DNA of 64,000 bases from Salinimicrobium sp. TH3 (GTDB lineage Bacteria; Bacteroidota; Bacteroidia; Flavobacteriales; Flavobacteriaceae), in the NCBI RefSeq assembly GCF_026676115.1, contig NZ_JAPONB010000002.1, forward strand, positions 62,001 through 126,000, written 5' to 3'. The stretch's first letter is position 1. Each line of letters opens with the position of its first letter. The position numbers were made by a program, and so were the translations under genes. The notes beneath the pieces were generated by a model. That model did no database searches. It was not told the DNA's origin and worked only from the letters and a program-made list of their open reading frames with translations. Below, piece by piece: positions 16,539 to 24,418 of this stretch.

Positions 16539-17210
16539 TTATACCCAGGATTTCTCCTTTTGATGCTTTAGCACTTCTGCATCCCGGTAAAAAATTATCT
16601 CCTGAGCAATATTGGTTGCCAAATCTCCCACTTTTTCAAGTTTCTTAATGACTGTAAACAATAAAAGAAATTGATCTATTAGTTCCACCTTTTTTCTCAC
16701 CATTTTGCAAATAAGAGAAATGGAGTTGTTATTGATTTCATTAAGAACCTGCTCTTTTTTGAAGACCTTATGAGCTTGTTGACTATCTTCATCTGTGTAT
16801 GCCTCCTTTATATCTTCCAACATTGAAAGTGTATAGGAAAACATTTCATCCAGGCGAAGACTTTTTATTAAATCCTTTTCGGGTAGCATGTTTAACTCTA
16901 ATGTGTATTTGGATATGCCAGAAGCACAATCTCCAATGCGTTCAAGGTCAAAATTGATCTTTCGAAGAGCAAGCACAAACCTCAGATCACTCGCTACCGG
17001 TTTGTGCAAGGCAAGAAATTGTTCACAGTCCCGATCAATTTTTAGATCAAATGCGTTTACCCTGTATTCCATATGAACAACCTTTTCTGCCAAATCCTTG
17101 TCCAGCGTATGAAAAGCTTCAATCGAATTTTCAAGCTGTGTAGCACATAAATTAAACATTTCTGCACCTAACTGGTTCAGCATCTCCTTGTGTTGATCAA
17201 TATTTACCAT
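16539..17210 (-). CDS. phoU: Phosphate signalling regulator PhoU
   Basis: A 223-residue all-helical protein made of two PhoU three-helix bundles (about 8-100 and 115-205). The acidic metal-binding pattern is visible as IDRDCEQFLALHKPVASDLR near 54-73 and EKVGDLATNIAQEIIFY near 191-207. PhoU restrains the PhoR kinase when phosphate is plentiful and normally works with the PstSCAB transporter, which is not in the window. A possible half-array of Pho-box type lies 47-65 bp upstream. Confidence 0.92.
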   Translation of the reverse strand: MVNIDQHKEMLNQLGAEMFNLCATQLENSIEAFHTLDKDLAEKVVHMEYRVNAFDLKIDRDCEQFLALHKPVASDLRFVLALRKINFDLERIGDCASGISKYTLELNMLPEKDLIKSLRLDEMFSYTLSMLEDIKEAYTDEDSQQAHKVFKKEQVLNEINNNSISLICKMVRKKVELIDQFLLLFTVIKKLEKVGDLATNIAQEIIFYRDAEVLKHQKEKSWV

Positions 17211-17256
17211 CGTCTTGCTCCCAATAAGTTGAAAAATAAATAACTACTCAGCATAC

Positions 17257-17275
17257 AATGTTGTGTTCAAGTTTA
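17257..17275 (-). promoter_or_regulatory. Candidate two-repeat Pho box upstream of phoU
   Basis: On the minus strand the sequence reads TAAACTTGAACACAACATT. The AAC cores are 11 bp apart and resemble TAACxTTnnnnTAACATT at the receptor promoter. It lies 47-65 bp ahead of phoU in the gene's own orientation. With only two imperfect repeats the call is weak on its own. Confidence 0.35.
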
Positions 17276-17502
17276 ACCTCCTTCACAACAAATTCTTCCT
17301 TTGATCCCGTGAAAAAGAAAAAACAACAGAATCTTTTAATGCTCAAGCATCCAAAAATAGAGGTAATCAGGTCTCCTTATGTTTAATTAAGATTATCAAA
17401 TAATTAATGATATGTCACCAGTTTTGGTAATCACACTTCAATTCATAAATAACAGATTCATCTTCCTTAAGTCTTTATTCAAAGCTTATAGCCATTTTTA
17501 AA

Positions 17503-17540
17503 ACAAAAAAAAGTCGCTGAATCTCTTCAGCGACTTTTTT
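17503..17540 (-). terminator. Strong hairpin terminator behind the YwqK-like gene
   Basis: AAAAAGTCGCTGAA pairs with CTTCAGCGACTTTTT around a very short loop, flanked by A- and T-runs on both sides, so it can act in either direction. Confidence 0.9.
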
Positions 17541-17566
17541 TTGTTTTATATACTGTTTCTAGTGAA

Positions 17567-17929
17567 CTATTTACTTACCACGCCTTCATCACCTTTCCAT
17601 TTATGAACTGATGCAATTCTATTATTCTCAAAATCCACCTCAGATAGCTCTTCTTCATTCCAAAAAAACCATTTCCCGGTTTTTAATCCTTCAGAATATT
17701 TACCAATAGCTTTTTTATTGCCATTTTGATCGTAGGCGACCCATTCTCCATGAAGCTCTTTATCCTTATAAAAGCCTTTTTGGGCTACCTGTCCATTTTC
17801 ATGGTAAAAGGTGGCCTCGATCAAATCTCCCTTTTGCTTGAATACTTTTTCAATGTCATTTTCCTGTGCCATTATAGCACTCCCAGATAGCATTAGGGAA
17901 CTCAACAGCAATATCTTCAACCTTTTCAT
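17567..17929 (-). CDS. Secreted YwqK-like (MORN-type repeat) protein
   Basis: A 120-residue protein with an N-terminal signal peptide (about 1-21, ending SAIMAQ). Three 22-residue MORN-like repeats of the form G-x-Y-x(n)-G-x-W follow (ATFYHENGQVAQKGFY; GEWVAYDQNGNKKAIGKY; GKWFFWNEEEL). Members are often labelled YwqK antitoxin, which does not fit an exported protein. The function is unknown. The upstream region carries two TAAC repeats 11 bp apart, so it may belong to the same regulon as phoU. Confidence 0.75.
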   Translation of the reverse strand: MKRLKILLLSSLMLSGSAIMAQENDIEKVFKQKGDLIEATFYHENGQVAQKGFYKDKELHGEWVAYDQNGNKKAIGKYSEGLKTGKWFFWNEEELSEVDFENNRIASVHKWKGDEGVVSK

Positions 17930-17992
17930 CTCATTATCTTTAAAGTCCTTTTTTAAAGATAAATAAAAATTTACATTTTAGAAACATACACG

Positions 17993-18010
17993 TAACCTTA
18001 ATTTAACATT
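17993..18010 (+). promoter_or_regulatory. Candidate Pho-box pair upstream of the YwqK-like gene
   Basis: TAACCTT (17993) and TAACATT (18004) are 11 bp apart, nearly identical to the first two repeats of the receptor array. The pair lies 64-81 bp upstream of the minus-strand gene but reads on the plus strand. Confidence 0.4.
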
Positions 18011-18111
18011 GGAAGTAACTAGAAAACAGGCTCTTAACCTTTAATCCCCAAAAGGCAAGCAATATAGAGAAGAAAAAAGGAAAAGGAAAGACCGGATAAA
18101 AGCTACTGGAA

Positions 18112-18738
18112 TTAAGCCAGCTTCAGGATACTAATAACTGAAGAGCTAATGTATTCGACCCCAATAGCAATCACTATAAAGCCAATGATCCTGGATATTG
18201 CATTTATTCCAGATGCCCCAAGAAATCTTACGATATAATGGGAACAACGAAGCATGAGGAAGGTTGCAATACACACCGCAACTATGGCCGATACTACAAC
18301 GATCTTTTGAGAAAACAAATCATACTCTTCATAAAGCCCTATTAATAAGGAGATGGAGCCGGGTCCTGCCAGCATAGGAATTGCCAGAGGAGTTAATGAG
18401 ACGGCTTCCCGTTGGAAAGCATCATCTTTCACCCGCTGTTTTTCCATTCCCTTATGTTTTGAAAATGAACCAGTGAGTAAAGCAAAACCCGAAGTTGCTA
18501 TAATTAAACCTCCTGCAATCCTAAGGGATTCTATACTTATTCCAAAAAAATGAAGGATATACCTGCCAATAAAGAATGATATAACCAAAATGACCAGGAC
18601 ATTAATTGATGTGAAAAGAGATATCCTGGATCGCTCGGTTTGAGAATTCTCCTGAGTTAACCCAACAAAAATCGGCAGCGTACCCAAAGGATTGATAACA
18701 GAAAATAATGCAGCAAAGACTATGATAAACAGTTCCAT
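18112..18738 (-). CDS. MarC-family integral membrane protein
   Basis: A 208-residue inner-membrane protein with six hydrophobic segments and the family signatures VINPLGTLPIFVGLT (near 14-28) and PLAIPMLAGPGSISLLIGL (near 116-134). MarC relatives are possible small-molecule transporters, but no substrate is established. The neighbourhood gives no functional link. Confidence 0.88.
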   Translation of the reverse strand: MELFIIVFAALFSVINPLGTLPIFVGLTQENSQTERSRISLFTSINVLVILVISFFIGRYILHFFGISIESLRIAGGLIIATSGFALLTGSFSKHKGMEKQRVKDDAFQREAVSLTPLAIPMLAGPGSISLLIGLYEEYDLFSQKIVVVSAIVAVCIATFLMLRCSHYIVRFLGASGINAISRIIGFIVIAIGVEYISSSVISILKLA

Positions 18739-19095
18739 CTTTTTGCTGCAAAAATGAGCCTGCTTTGTTAATCATGGTCATTACTCCTATTATTTTAATA
18801 TTAAGAAATCCAGCGCTTGCCCAAAAGCAAACACTCTGAAAGGTTACCTACTAATTCCGGGCAACAAAGACTAACTATGAACACGCCTTTACGGATTTTG
18901 CCTGCACATCTTACCACTCTTTTATTTCGGCATCATTACGCTAGAAATACAAATATTTTTTCAGGAAACGGACAAATCATTGCCTAAAGAGGGGCCATAA
19001 CCTTAAGCTAACATTTATATCACACAGCATTAATTCCTACTTAACCCCAACTTTACAATAGGCTCTTTTATTTGCACCAGACAATTACAGATAAC
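18739..19095. other. 357-bp promoter region of the receptor operon
   Basis: 18739-18990 shows nothing recognisable. 18998-19059 is the six-repeat operator-like array, followed by a -7-like TTTATTTG at 19067-19074. No small ORF or hairpin stands out. Confidence 0.6.
18998..19059 (+). promoter_or_regulatory. Six-unit 11-bp direct-repeat array (Pho-box-like) at the receptor promoter
   Basis: Heptamers start exactly every 11 bp: TAACCTT (18998), TAACATT (19009), TCACACA (19020), TAATTCC (19031), TAACCCC (19042) and TTACAAT (19053). The last ends 7 bp before a -7-like TTTATTTG, where an activator would replace the -33 element. Periodicity and placement resemble PhoB-type tandem operators, and phoBR-like genes are 3-4 kb away. 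Units 3 and 4 are weak matches. Confidence 0.6.
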
Positions 19096-21891
19096 ATGAA
19101 GCGATTTTTTATCCTATTAATCGCGGTACTAATGACAAATAATGTACTGCACGCGCAAAGCGAAACAACTGGCTCTATTATGGGCCGCCTCTCAGATGCT
19201 GAAATGAATGGCGAACCATTACCATTTGCCAATGTTTTGATCAAAGGCTCCACTAAGGGAGCTACCACAGATATGGAAGGACTTTATTCCATACCAAATC
19301 TCGAACCGGGAACCTATACCCTCGCATTCAGTTTTGTAGGTTACGAAACATTAGAAATTCCTAATGTTCAGGTTTTTGCCGGCAAAATTACTGAAATTAA
19401 TACTGAATTAGGAAGCAGTGCCGCTTCCCTTGATGAAGTAGTAATATCAACTGTTTCAAGGAAAGACTCTGAAGTAGCTCTACTACTGGAGCAAAAAAGA
19501 GCTATTGATATTAAAGAAAGTATTGGAGCCCGTGAATTAGCCAAATTGGGCGTCTCTGATGCTGCCAAAGCCACTGCCCGTATTTCGGGCGTGACCAGCA
19601 GTGAAGCATCGGGTGACATTTTTGTTAGGGGATTGGGAGACCGTTATTTATATACCACTCTTAATGGACTACCTATCCCTTCAGATGATGTTGAAAGAAA
19701 GAACATAGACCTGGAACTTTTCCCTACAGGGATTATCCAAAGTGTAGCCATAAGCAAAACATATTCTCCCAACACTTCTGCCGATCAGGCTTCGGGGAAT
19801 ATTGATATCTCCACCAGGGAACTGGTAGGAACAAGTGAACTTAGCTTTGGCGCCGGTGCAGGAATTAATACAAATGTTTTGCAGGAAGGTATATTCGACA
19901 ACTTCAAGGTTTCTCCAAACCTGAAAAATGCCGATTTTGGTTTTTACACTGGAGGAAAGGCTTCAGAATACAAGCTTATCTACCAGGACTGGACTCCCGG
20001 CACTGCAGACTTACCCATGAATTACAAGTACAACCTTACTGCGGGGAAGAGATTTGGAGATAAGCTTGAGGTTTTAATCACAGGCTCTCAGGATATTGAC
20101 TATGAATATACCAAAGGAATATTTCGGGAATACCGCGCTAACTTTGTTACAGATACCATTACAGATGCTACTGTTTACTCAAAAACGATAAATACTACCG
20201 GGCTGGCAACTGTAGCTTATGAGTTTAATGCCAATAACAGCCTTAGGGCAAACAGCCTCTTTATTAATAAGCTTTCAGATAATGTTTATGAAGGAGGAAG
20301 AAACCAGGAGGGTTTTATTTTTGAAGAAACAGATCCCAATGAAGGCCTATCACAGTTTGTAAGAGACCAAAACACAAAACAGACACGTCTTTGGGTTAAC
20401 CAACTGCTCGGGGAGCACAGGCTGGGAGAGAAAAATAATCTTGACTGGGCTGCCGGTTTGAATTTGGTTAACGCCGATGAGCCTAACCGGATTAGAAATG
20501 AGGTCAACTTTAATGATGATGTAGTTTATCTTGGGGATACGGGTGGTTACCAACAGAGAAAGAGCTATCAGGAAATTGACGACTATGAATTCAATGGCAG
20601 GATCCAGGATCGTCTTGAAATACTTACTTCAGAAGAAAAGCAACTTGAATTAAGCCTTGGTGGAACCTACAGGTTCAAGGAAAGAGACTTTATATCCCGG
20701 TTTCTGGGACTCGAGGAAAGATCTAACAGGATTTTAACTCCTTCTTCCATAGACAACCTGGATGAAGTTTTCTCTCCCGAAAATTATAACAATGGAAATC
20801 TGGAGATCAATGACGACCTGCAGGCAGACAGGTACAGGGCTAACCTGGAATCTACCGCTGGGTTTGCCAGCATTACTTTTAGCCTGGAAAAGCTGAACAT
20901 TAATGCTGGAGTCCGCTACCAAAAAGATGAACTTGAGGTAGTTTACAACGTGGGAAACATTCCCGGAAGAACAGGAACATCAAACCTTGCTTACGATAAT
21001 TTTTATCCTGCTGTCAATCTGCGTTATGCTTTAACCGAAAGATCAAACTTTCGCCTTGCTGCCAGCAAAACCCTCACCTTGCCCGAATTTAAAGAAGTAG
21101 CTCCTTTTGAGTACGTTTCTCAAACCGGACAGGTGACCAGAGGAAATCCCGATCTACAGGCATCCACCAACTACAACCTTGACCTTAAGTATGAATTCTT
21201 CCCTTCTGCAGGGGAGCTATTATCCCTTACAGGATTCTATAAAAGAATTGAAGATCCAATCAACAAAGTACAGGACAGGGGCTCTGCAGGCGTCTTCTCA
21301 TATTTCAACGCTGGAGAAAAGGCAGAGATCTATGGTTTGGAACTGGAAACCCGCCTGGAGCTAATAAGAATGGAAGACGGTGCGGCCTATGACTTTAATC
21401 TTGGTTTTAATGCCTCCAGAATGTGGCACTCCCAGGACCTTAAGGAGTTAAGAAATGAGAACGGACAGTTGTTGCGCACTTTTAGATATAAAGGTTTAAC
21501 TGGAACAGGTTTACAAGGTGCATCGGACTGGATCTTTAACGGTTCTCTTAATCTGGTTGTTGGCAATGAAAACCCTTTTATGGGGAGTTTAGTTGCAAAT
21601 TATGCATCAGACAAGATCTATGCACTTGGCGCCCCTGAAAGACAAACTGAAAGTGAAACTTTTTACAACGATGCCATTATTGAAAAAGGTTTCATAAGCC
21701 TTGATGCCGTTCTAAGTCAGGATCTTGGGGATTACTGGGGCATAAAATTTACCGGAAAGAATCTTCTAAACCCTACTGTAGAAAGAGTGCAGGATGTTAA
21801 GCCTTCTACCACAGGAATAGAAACTACCGAAACCGTAAGATCCTATACCCGCGGGGCAGTATTGTCACTGGGAATCAACTACAACTTCTAA
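19096..21891 (+). CDS. TonB-dependent receptor with carboxypeptidase-regulatory-like N-domain
   Basis: A 931-residue outer-membrane receptor starting at ATG 19096 (MKRFFILLIAVLMTNNVLHAQ, a signal peptide). A CarboxypepD_reg-like domain follows at about 24-105 (PLPFANVLIKGSTKGATTDMEG). Then come a TonB-box-like segment DEVVIST, the plug (GDIFVRGLGDRYLYTTLNG) and a 22-strand barrel ending in the aromatic NYNF. There is no SusD partner; instead a beta-helix lipoprotein gene follows after 42 bp. The ligand is unknown. The 11-bp repeat array in the promoter and nearby phoBR/phoU suggest phosphate-limited expression. Confidence 0.92.
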   Translation: MKRFFILLIAVLMTNNVLHAQSETTGSIMGRLSDAEMNGEPLPFANVLIKGSTKGATTDMEGLYSIPNLEPGTYTLAFSFVGYETLEIPNVQVFAGKITEINTELGSSAASLDEVVISTVSRKDSEVALLLEQKRAIDIKESIGARELAKLGVSDAAKATARISGVTSSEASGDIFVRGLGDRYLYTTLNGLPIPSDDVERKNIDLELFPTGIIQSVAISKTYSPNTSADQASGNIDISTRELVGTSELSFGAGAGINTNVLQEGIFDNFKVSPNLKNADFGFYTGGKASEYKLIYQDWTPGTADLPMNYKYNLTAGKRFGDKLEVLITGSQDIDYEYTKGIFREYRANFVTDTITDATVYSKTINTTGLATVAYEFNANNSLRANSLFINKLSDNVYEGGRNQEGFIFEETDPNEGLSQFVRDQNTKQTRLWVNQLLGEHRLGEKNNLDWAAGLNLVNADEPNRIRNEVNFNDDVVYLGDTGGYQQRKSYQEIDDYEFNGRIQDRLEILTSEEKQLELSLGGTYRFKERDFISRFLGLEERSNRILTPSSIDNLDEVFSPENYNNGNLEINDDLQADRYRANLESTAGFASITFSLEKLNINAGVRYQKDELEVVYNVGNIPGRTGTSNLAYDNFYPAVNLRYALTERSNFRLAASKTLTLPEFKEVAPFEYVSQTGQVTRGNPDLQASTNYNLDLKYEFFPSAGELLSLTGFYKRIEDPINKVQDRGSAGVFSYFNAGEKAEIYGLELETRLELIRMEDGAAYDFNLGFNASRMWHSQDLKELRNENGQLLRTFRYKGLTGTGLQGASDWIFNGSLNLVVGNENPFMGSLVANYASDKIYALGAPERQTESETFYNDAIIEKGFISLDAVLSQDLGDYWGIKFTGKNLLNPTVERVQDVKPSTTGIETTETVRSYTRGAVLSLGINYNF

Positions 21892-21933
21892 TCTTTTACA
21901 ACAAACATTAAAACTTTAATTAAAACAAACACA

Positions 21934-23871
21934 ATGAAAAAAATGACCAAAAACTTAGCTGTACTTTTCTTACTATTAAGCGGCTTTATATTCACAGGCT
22001 GTAGTGAGGATGAAGATCCAATCATCGATAAACCACAAGTAGAAAACGATGAACTCAATGGAGAACTAAATGAAGACTTAACTCTTGATCCATCTATAGA
22101 ATATAAATTAACAGGATCTTTTGAAGTCCTGGCAGGTAGCACTTTAACTATACCGGCAGGAACTAAAATTGTTGCCGAAAAAGGCACAGAAAATTATATT
22201 GCCATCCATCAAGGTGCCGACATAGTAATTACCGGAACCCAAAGCAATCCTGTGATCATGACTTCTGTCAATGGCGCTCCCGGAGACTGGGGAGGTTTAG
22301 TGATTCTTGGAAACGGGGTTACTACCGAAGGTGTTGATGTAACTGCCGAAGTAGGCGGATTCAAATATGGAGGTACAGACAACACCGATAATTCCGGAAC
22401 CATTGAATATCTTGTAATTGAAGGAGCAGGTGCTCAGATCAATGCCGATTCTCAATACAATGGCTTAAGCCTGTATGCAGTTGGTAGCGGAACTACAATT
22501 AGAAATATTGCAATCCTTAACGGAGCAGATGACGGAGTGGAATTCTTTGGAGGTGCTGTATCTGCAACCGAATTGTATCTTGAGAACAACGAAGATGACT
22601 CTGTTGACTGGACCGAAGGTTGGAATGGTACAATAACAAACGTGTATGTGCTTCACACCATAGAAGGTTTCTCTACAGCCATTGAAGCCGATGGGGTAAA
22701 TAACAATCCAAAAATCATCAATTTCACCGCTGTTTCTACAATTGGAGGAACTGCTCTGCAGTTTAAGAAAGAATCGGGTGCCACTTTTGAAGGTCTTTCT
22801 TTAAGCGGTTACGATACTTCTGTAGAAATGAGAGACAACGGTCCTGTAGCAAATGTTGTAATTGAAAATAATGTAGCGAATCCTGAAGCGAACTATACGG
22901 TTCCAGCAACCGTTAATGCAAATGCTTTCACCTGGATCAATAACAGAGGTAGCGTAGCTTCCAATATTCTTCAGGGTACCGTAGAAGGAACAGTGACTCT
23001 TGATCCTACAACCACCTACAACCTTAACTCTTCTTATATTGTTCAGGATGGAGGTAAACTCATTATTCCGGCAGGAACAAAGATCATTGCCAGAGACGGT
23101 GGCACAGATGTTTATATCGCTGTACTTAAAGGCGGAATGATCGATATACAGGGAACTGAAACCAACCCTGTGGTGATCTCTTCTGCAGAAGGTAATCCCG
23201 GAGATTGGGGCGGACTAACAATTGTGGGTGATGCGACTACTACCGAAGGTGTTGATGCGGTAGCCGAAGTTGGCGGATTTGTTTACGGAGGTAACAATGA
23301 TGAAGATAACTCCGGAAGCATTAAATACCTTGTGATCTCCGGAACGGGAGCTCAAATCAATTCTGAATCTCAGTACAATGGAATTTCATTCTATGCTGTT
23401 GGATCTGGAACTACTGTAGAAAATGTTGCTGTACTTAGTGGAGCTGATGATGGAGTAGAATTCTTTGGAGGAACTGTATCTGCATCCAATCTTTACCTTG
23501 AAAACCTGGAAGATGATGCTGTAGACTGGACAGAAGGCTGGAATGGAACTGTGACCAATGTTTACGTGAACCACACTATAGATAATTTCTCCACTGCAGT
23601 TGAGGCCGACGGTGCTAACGCAAATCCGAAGTTGATCAACTTCACCGCAGTTTCTACAACCGGCGGTACCGCACTACAGTTCAAGAAAGAATCTGGTGCA
23701 ACCATTTCAAATCTTTACCTTGAAGGTTATGAAACCAACGTTGACATGAGAGATGGCGGCGCACTTACTAATGTGCAAATCGATGGCGCAGGTGCAGCTG
23801 TAGATGCTGCTTATGACCTGGGAACAAAGGTCGATGTTTCAACCTGGAGCTGGATAGAAGCAGAACTGTAG
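21934..23871 (+). CDS. Beta-helix surface lipoprotein with internal duplication
   Basis: A 645-residue lipoprotein; lipobox FTGC places the lipidated Cys at residue 23, followed by an acidic linker. Two roughly 300-residue copies (about 43-342 and 347-645) share many identical stretches, for example PAGTKI, ADDGVEFFGG, VDWTEGWNGT and ALQFKKESGAT. Each copy looks like a right-handed parallel beta-helix of short hydrophobic strands and Gly/Asn turns. No catalytic site is recognised. The gene is co-transcribed with the TonB receptor and ends at a terminator, so it may be its cell-surface substrate-binding partner. Confidence 0.85.
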   Translation: MKKMTKNLAVLFLLLSGFIFTGCSEDEDPIIDKPQVENDELNGELNEDLTLDPSIEYKLTGSFEVLAGSTLTIPAGTKIVAEKGTENYIAIHQGADIVITGTQSNPVIMTSVNGAPGDWGGLVILGNGVTTEGVDVTAEVGGFKYGGTDNTDNSGTIEYLVIEGAGAQINADSQYNGLSLYAVGSGTTIRNIAILNGADDGVEFFGGAVSATELYLENNEDDSVDWTEGWNGTITNVYVLHTIEGFSTAIEADGVNNNPKIINFTAVSTIGGTALQFKKESGATFEGLSLSGYDTSVEMRDNGPVANVVIENNVANPEANYTVPATVNANAFTWINNRGSVASNILQGTVEGTVTLDPTTTYNLNSSYIVQDGGKLIIPAGTKIIARDGGTDVYIAVLKGGMIDIQGTETNPVVISSAEGNPGDWGGLTIVGDATTTEGVDAVAEVGGFVYGGNNDEDNSGSIKYLVISGTGAQINSESQYNGISFYAVGSGTTVENVAVLSGADDGVEFFGGTVSASNLYLENLEDDAVDWTEGWNGTVTNVYVNHTIDNFSTAVEADGANANPKLINFTAVSTTGGTALQFKKESGATISNLYLEGYETNVDMRDGGALTNVQIDGAGAAVDAAYDLGTKVDVSTWSWIEAEL

Positions 23872-23899
23872 TTCCCTCAGTTTTTTAAGTTTATAAATA

Positions 23900-23930
23900 A
23901 AAAGGCTGCCGTAACGGTAGCCTTTTTTTA
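23900..23930 (+). terminator. Rho-independent terminator of the receptor/lipoprotein operon
   Basis: AAAGGCTGCCG pairs with CGGTAGCCTTT (one G-T pair) and is followed by seven T. Confidence 0.9.
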
Positions 23931-24000
23931 TTATTGTAGACAAATCTATTTTTAACGTTTCCACAACTAAAATTTGGTCCGGTTTTTGAATTTTTTATTG

Positions 24001-24008
24001 TAAATTTG
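24001..24008 (+). promoter_or_regulatory. -7 box TAAATTTG of the T9SS-tail gene
   Basis: It matches TAnnTTTG, 19 bp before the ATG and beyond the operon terminator. No optimally spaced TTTG is present upstream; the nearest copies leave spacers of 12 and 24 bp. Confidence 0.5.
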
Positions 24009-24027
24009 AAATGATACCGTATTAAAT

Positions 24028-24366
24028 ATGAAACAAATCTACTTGTACCCTCTTATGATCATTGGTCTTTTGCTCTTCTCGAGCCCGGCCAATGCACAGG
24101 TATCACAACCCGAAGCTCCTGGAAAGGAAGTTCCCATTGAAGGGCTTTCCATATTTCCAAATCCTGCATCCGGTCAAAAAGTATACATTAACACCAAAGC
24201 AGGCAAGGCTAAAACAATTCAGGTTTATAATGTACTGGGGAACAACGTTCTATCTGCCCAGCTAACTGGAAATGAACTGAATATTTCCGATCTGGATCCA
24301 GGTATTTATATCATGAAAATCCAGGAAGGTAAAAGCACTGCTACCCGAAAACTTGTGGTTAGATAA
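24028..24366 (+). CDS. Minimal type IX secretion (type A tail) protein
   Basis: A 112-residue protein with a signal peptide (1-24, ending SPANAQ) and a Por-secretion type A C-terminal domain from about residue 42 (IFPNPASGQKVYI, IQVYNVLGN, LDPGIYIMKI, ending RKLVVR). Only about 18 residues lie between signal and tail, so there is practically no cargo. It follows the receptor/lipoprotein operon behind a terminator and has its own -7 box. It may be a small secreted partner of that system or a relic of a larger T9SS protein. Confidence 0.85.
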   Translation: MKQIYLYPLMIIGLLLFSSPANAQVSQPEAPGKEVPIEGLSIFPNPASGQKVYINTKAGKAKTIQVYNVLGNNVLSAQLTGNELNISDLDPGIYIMKIQEGKSTATRKLVVR

Positions 24367-24395
24367 GCATACTCATTACCATTTATTTTATTCCC

Positions 24396-24403
24396 TACCT
24401 TTG
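24396..24403 (+). promoter_or_regulatory. -7 box TACCTTTG of the LuxE-like gene
   Basis: An exact TAnnTTTG match 16 bp upstream of ATG 24419; no clear -33 element. Confidence 0.5.
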
Positions 24404-24418
24404 TGCCTTTTCATTTCT

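Larger units (their letters stand above)
17211..17566. other. 356-bp gap between phoU and the YwqK-like gene
   Basis: It contains the candidate phoU operator (17257-17275) and a long bidirectional terminator (17503-17540). The rest is AT-rich, and I see no ORF or RNA gene in it. Confidence 0.6.

Noticed and set aside
17567-17929. YwqK label read as toxin-antitoxin system
   Set aside because: The protein has a signal peptide and no toxin partner nearby; the MORN-like repeats do not support an antitoxin function.
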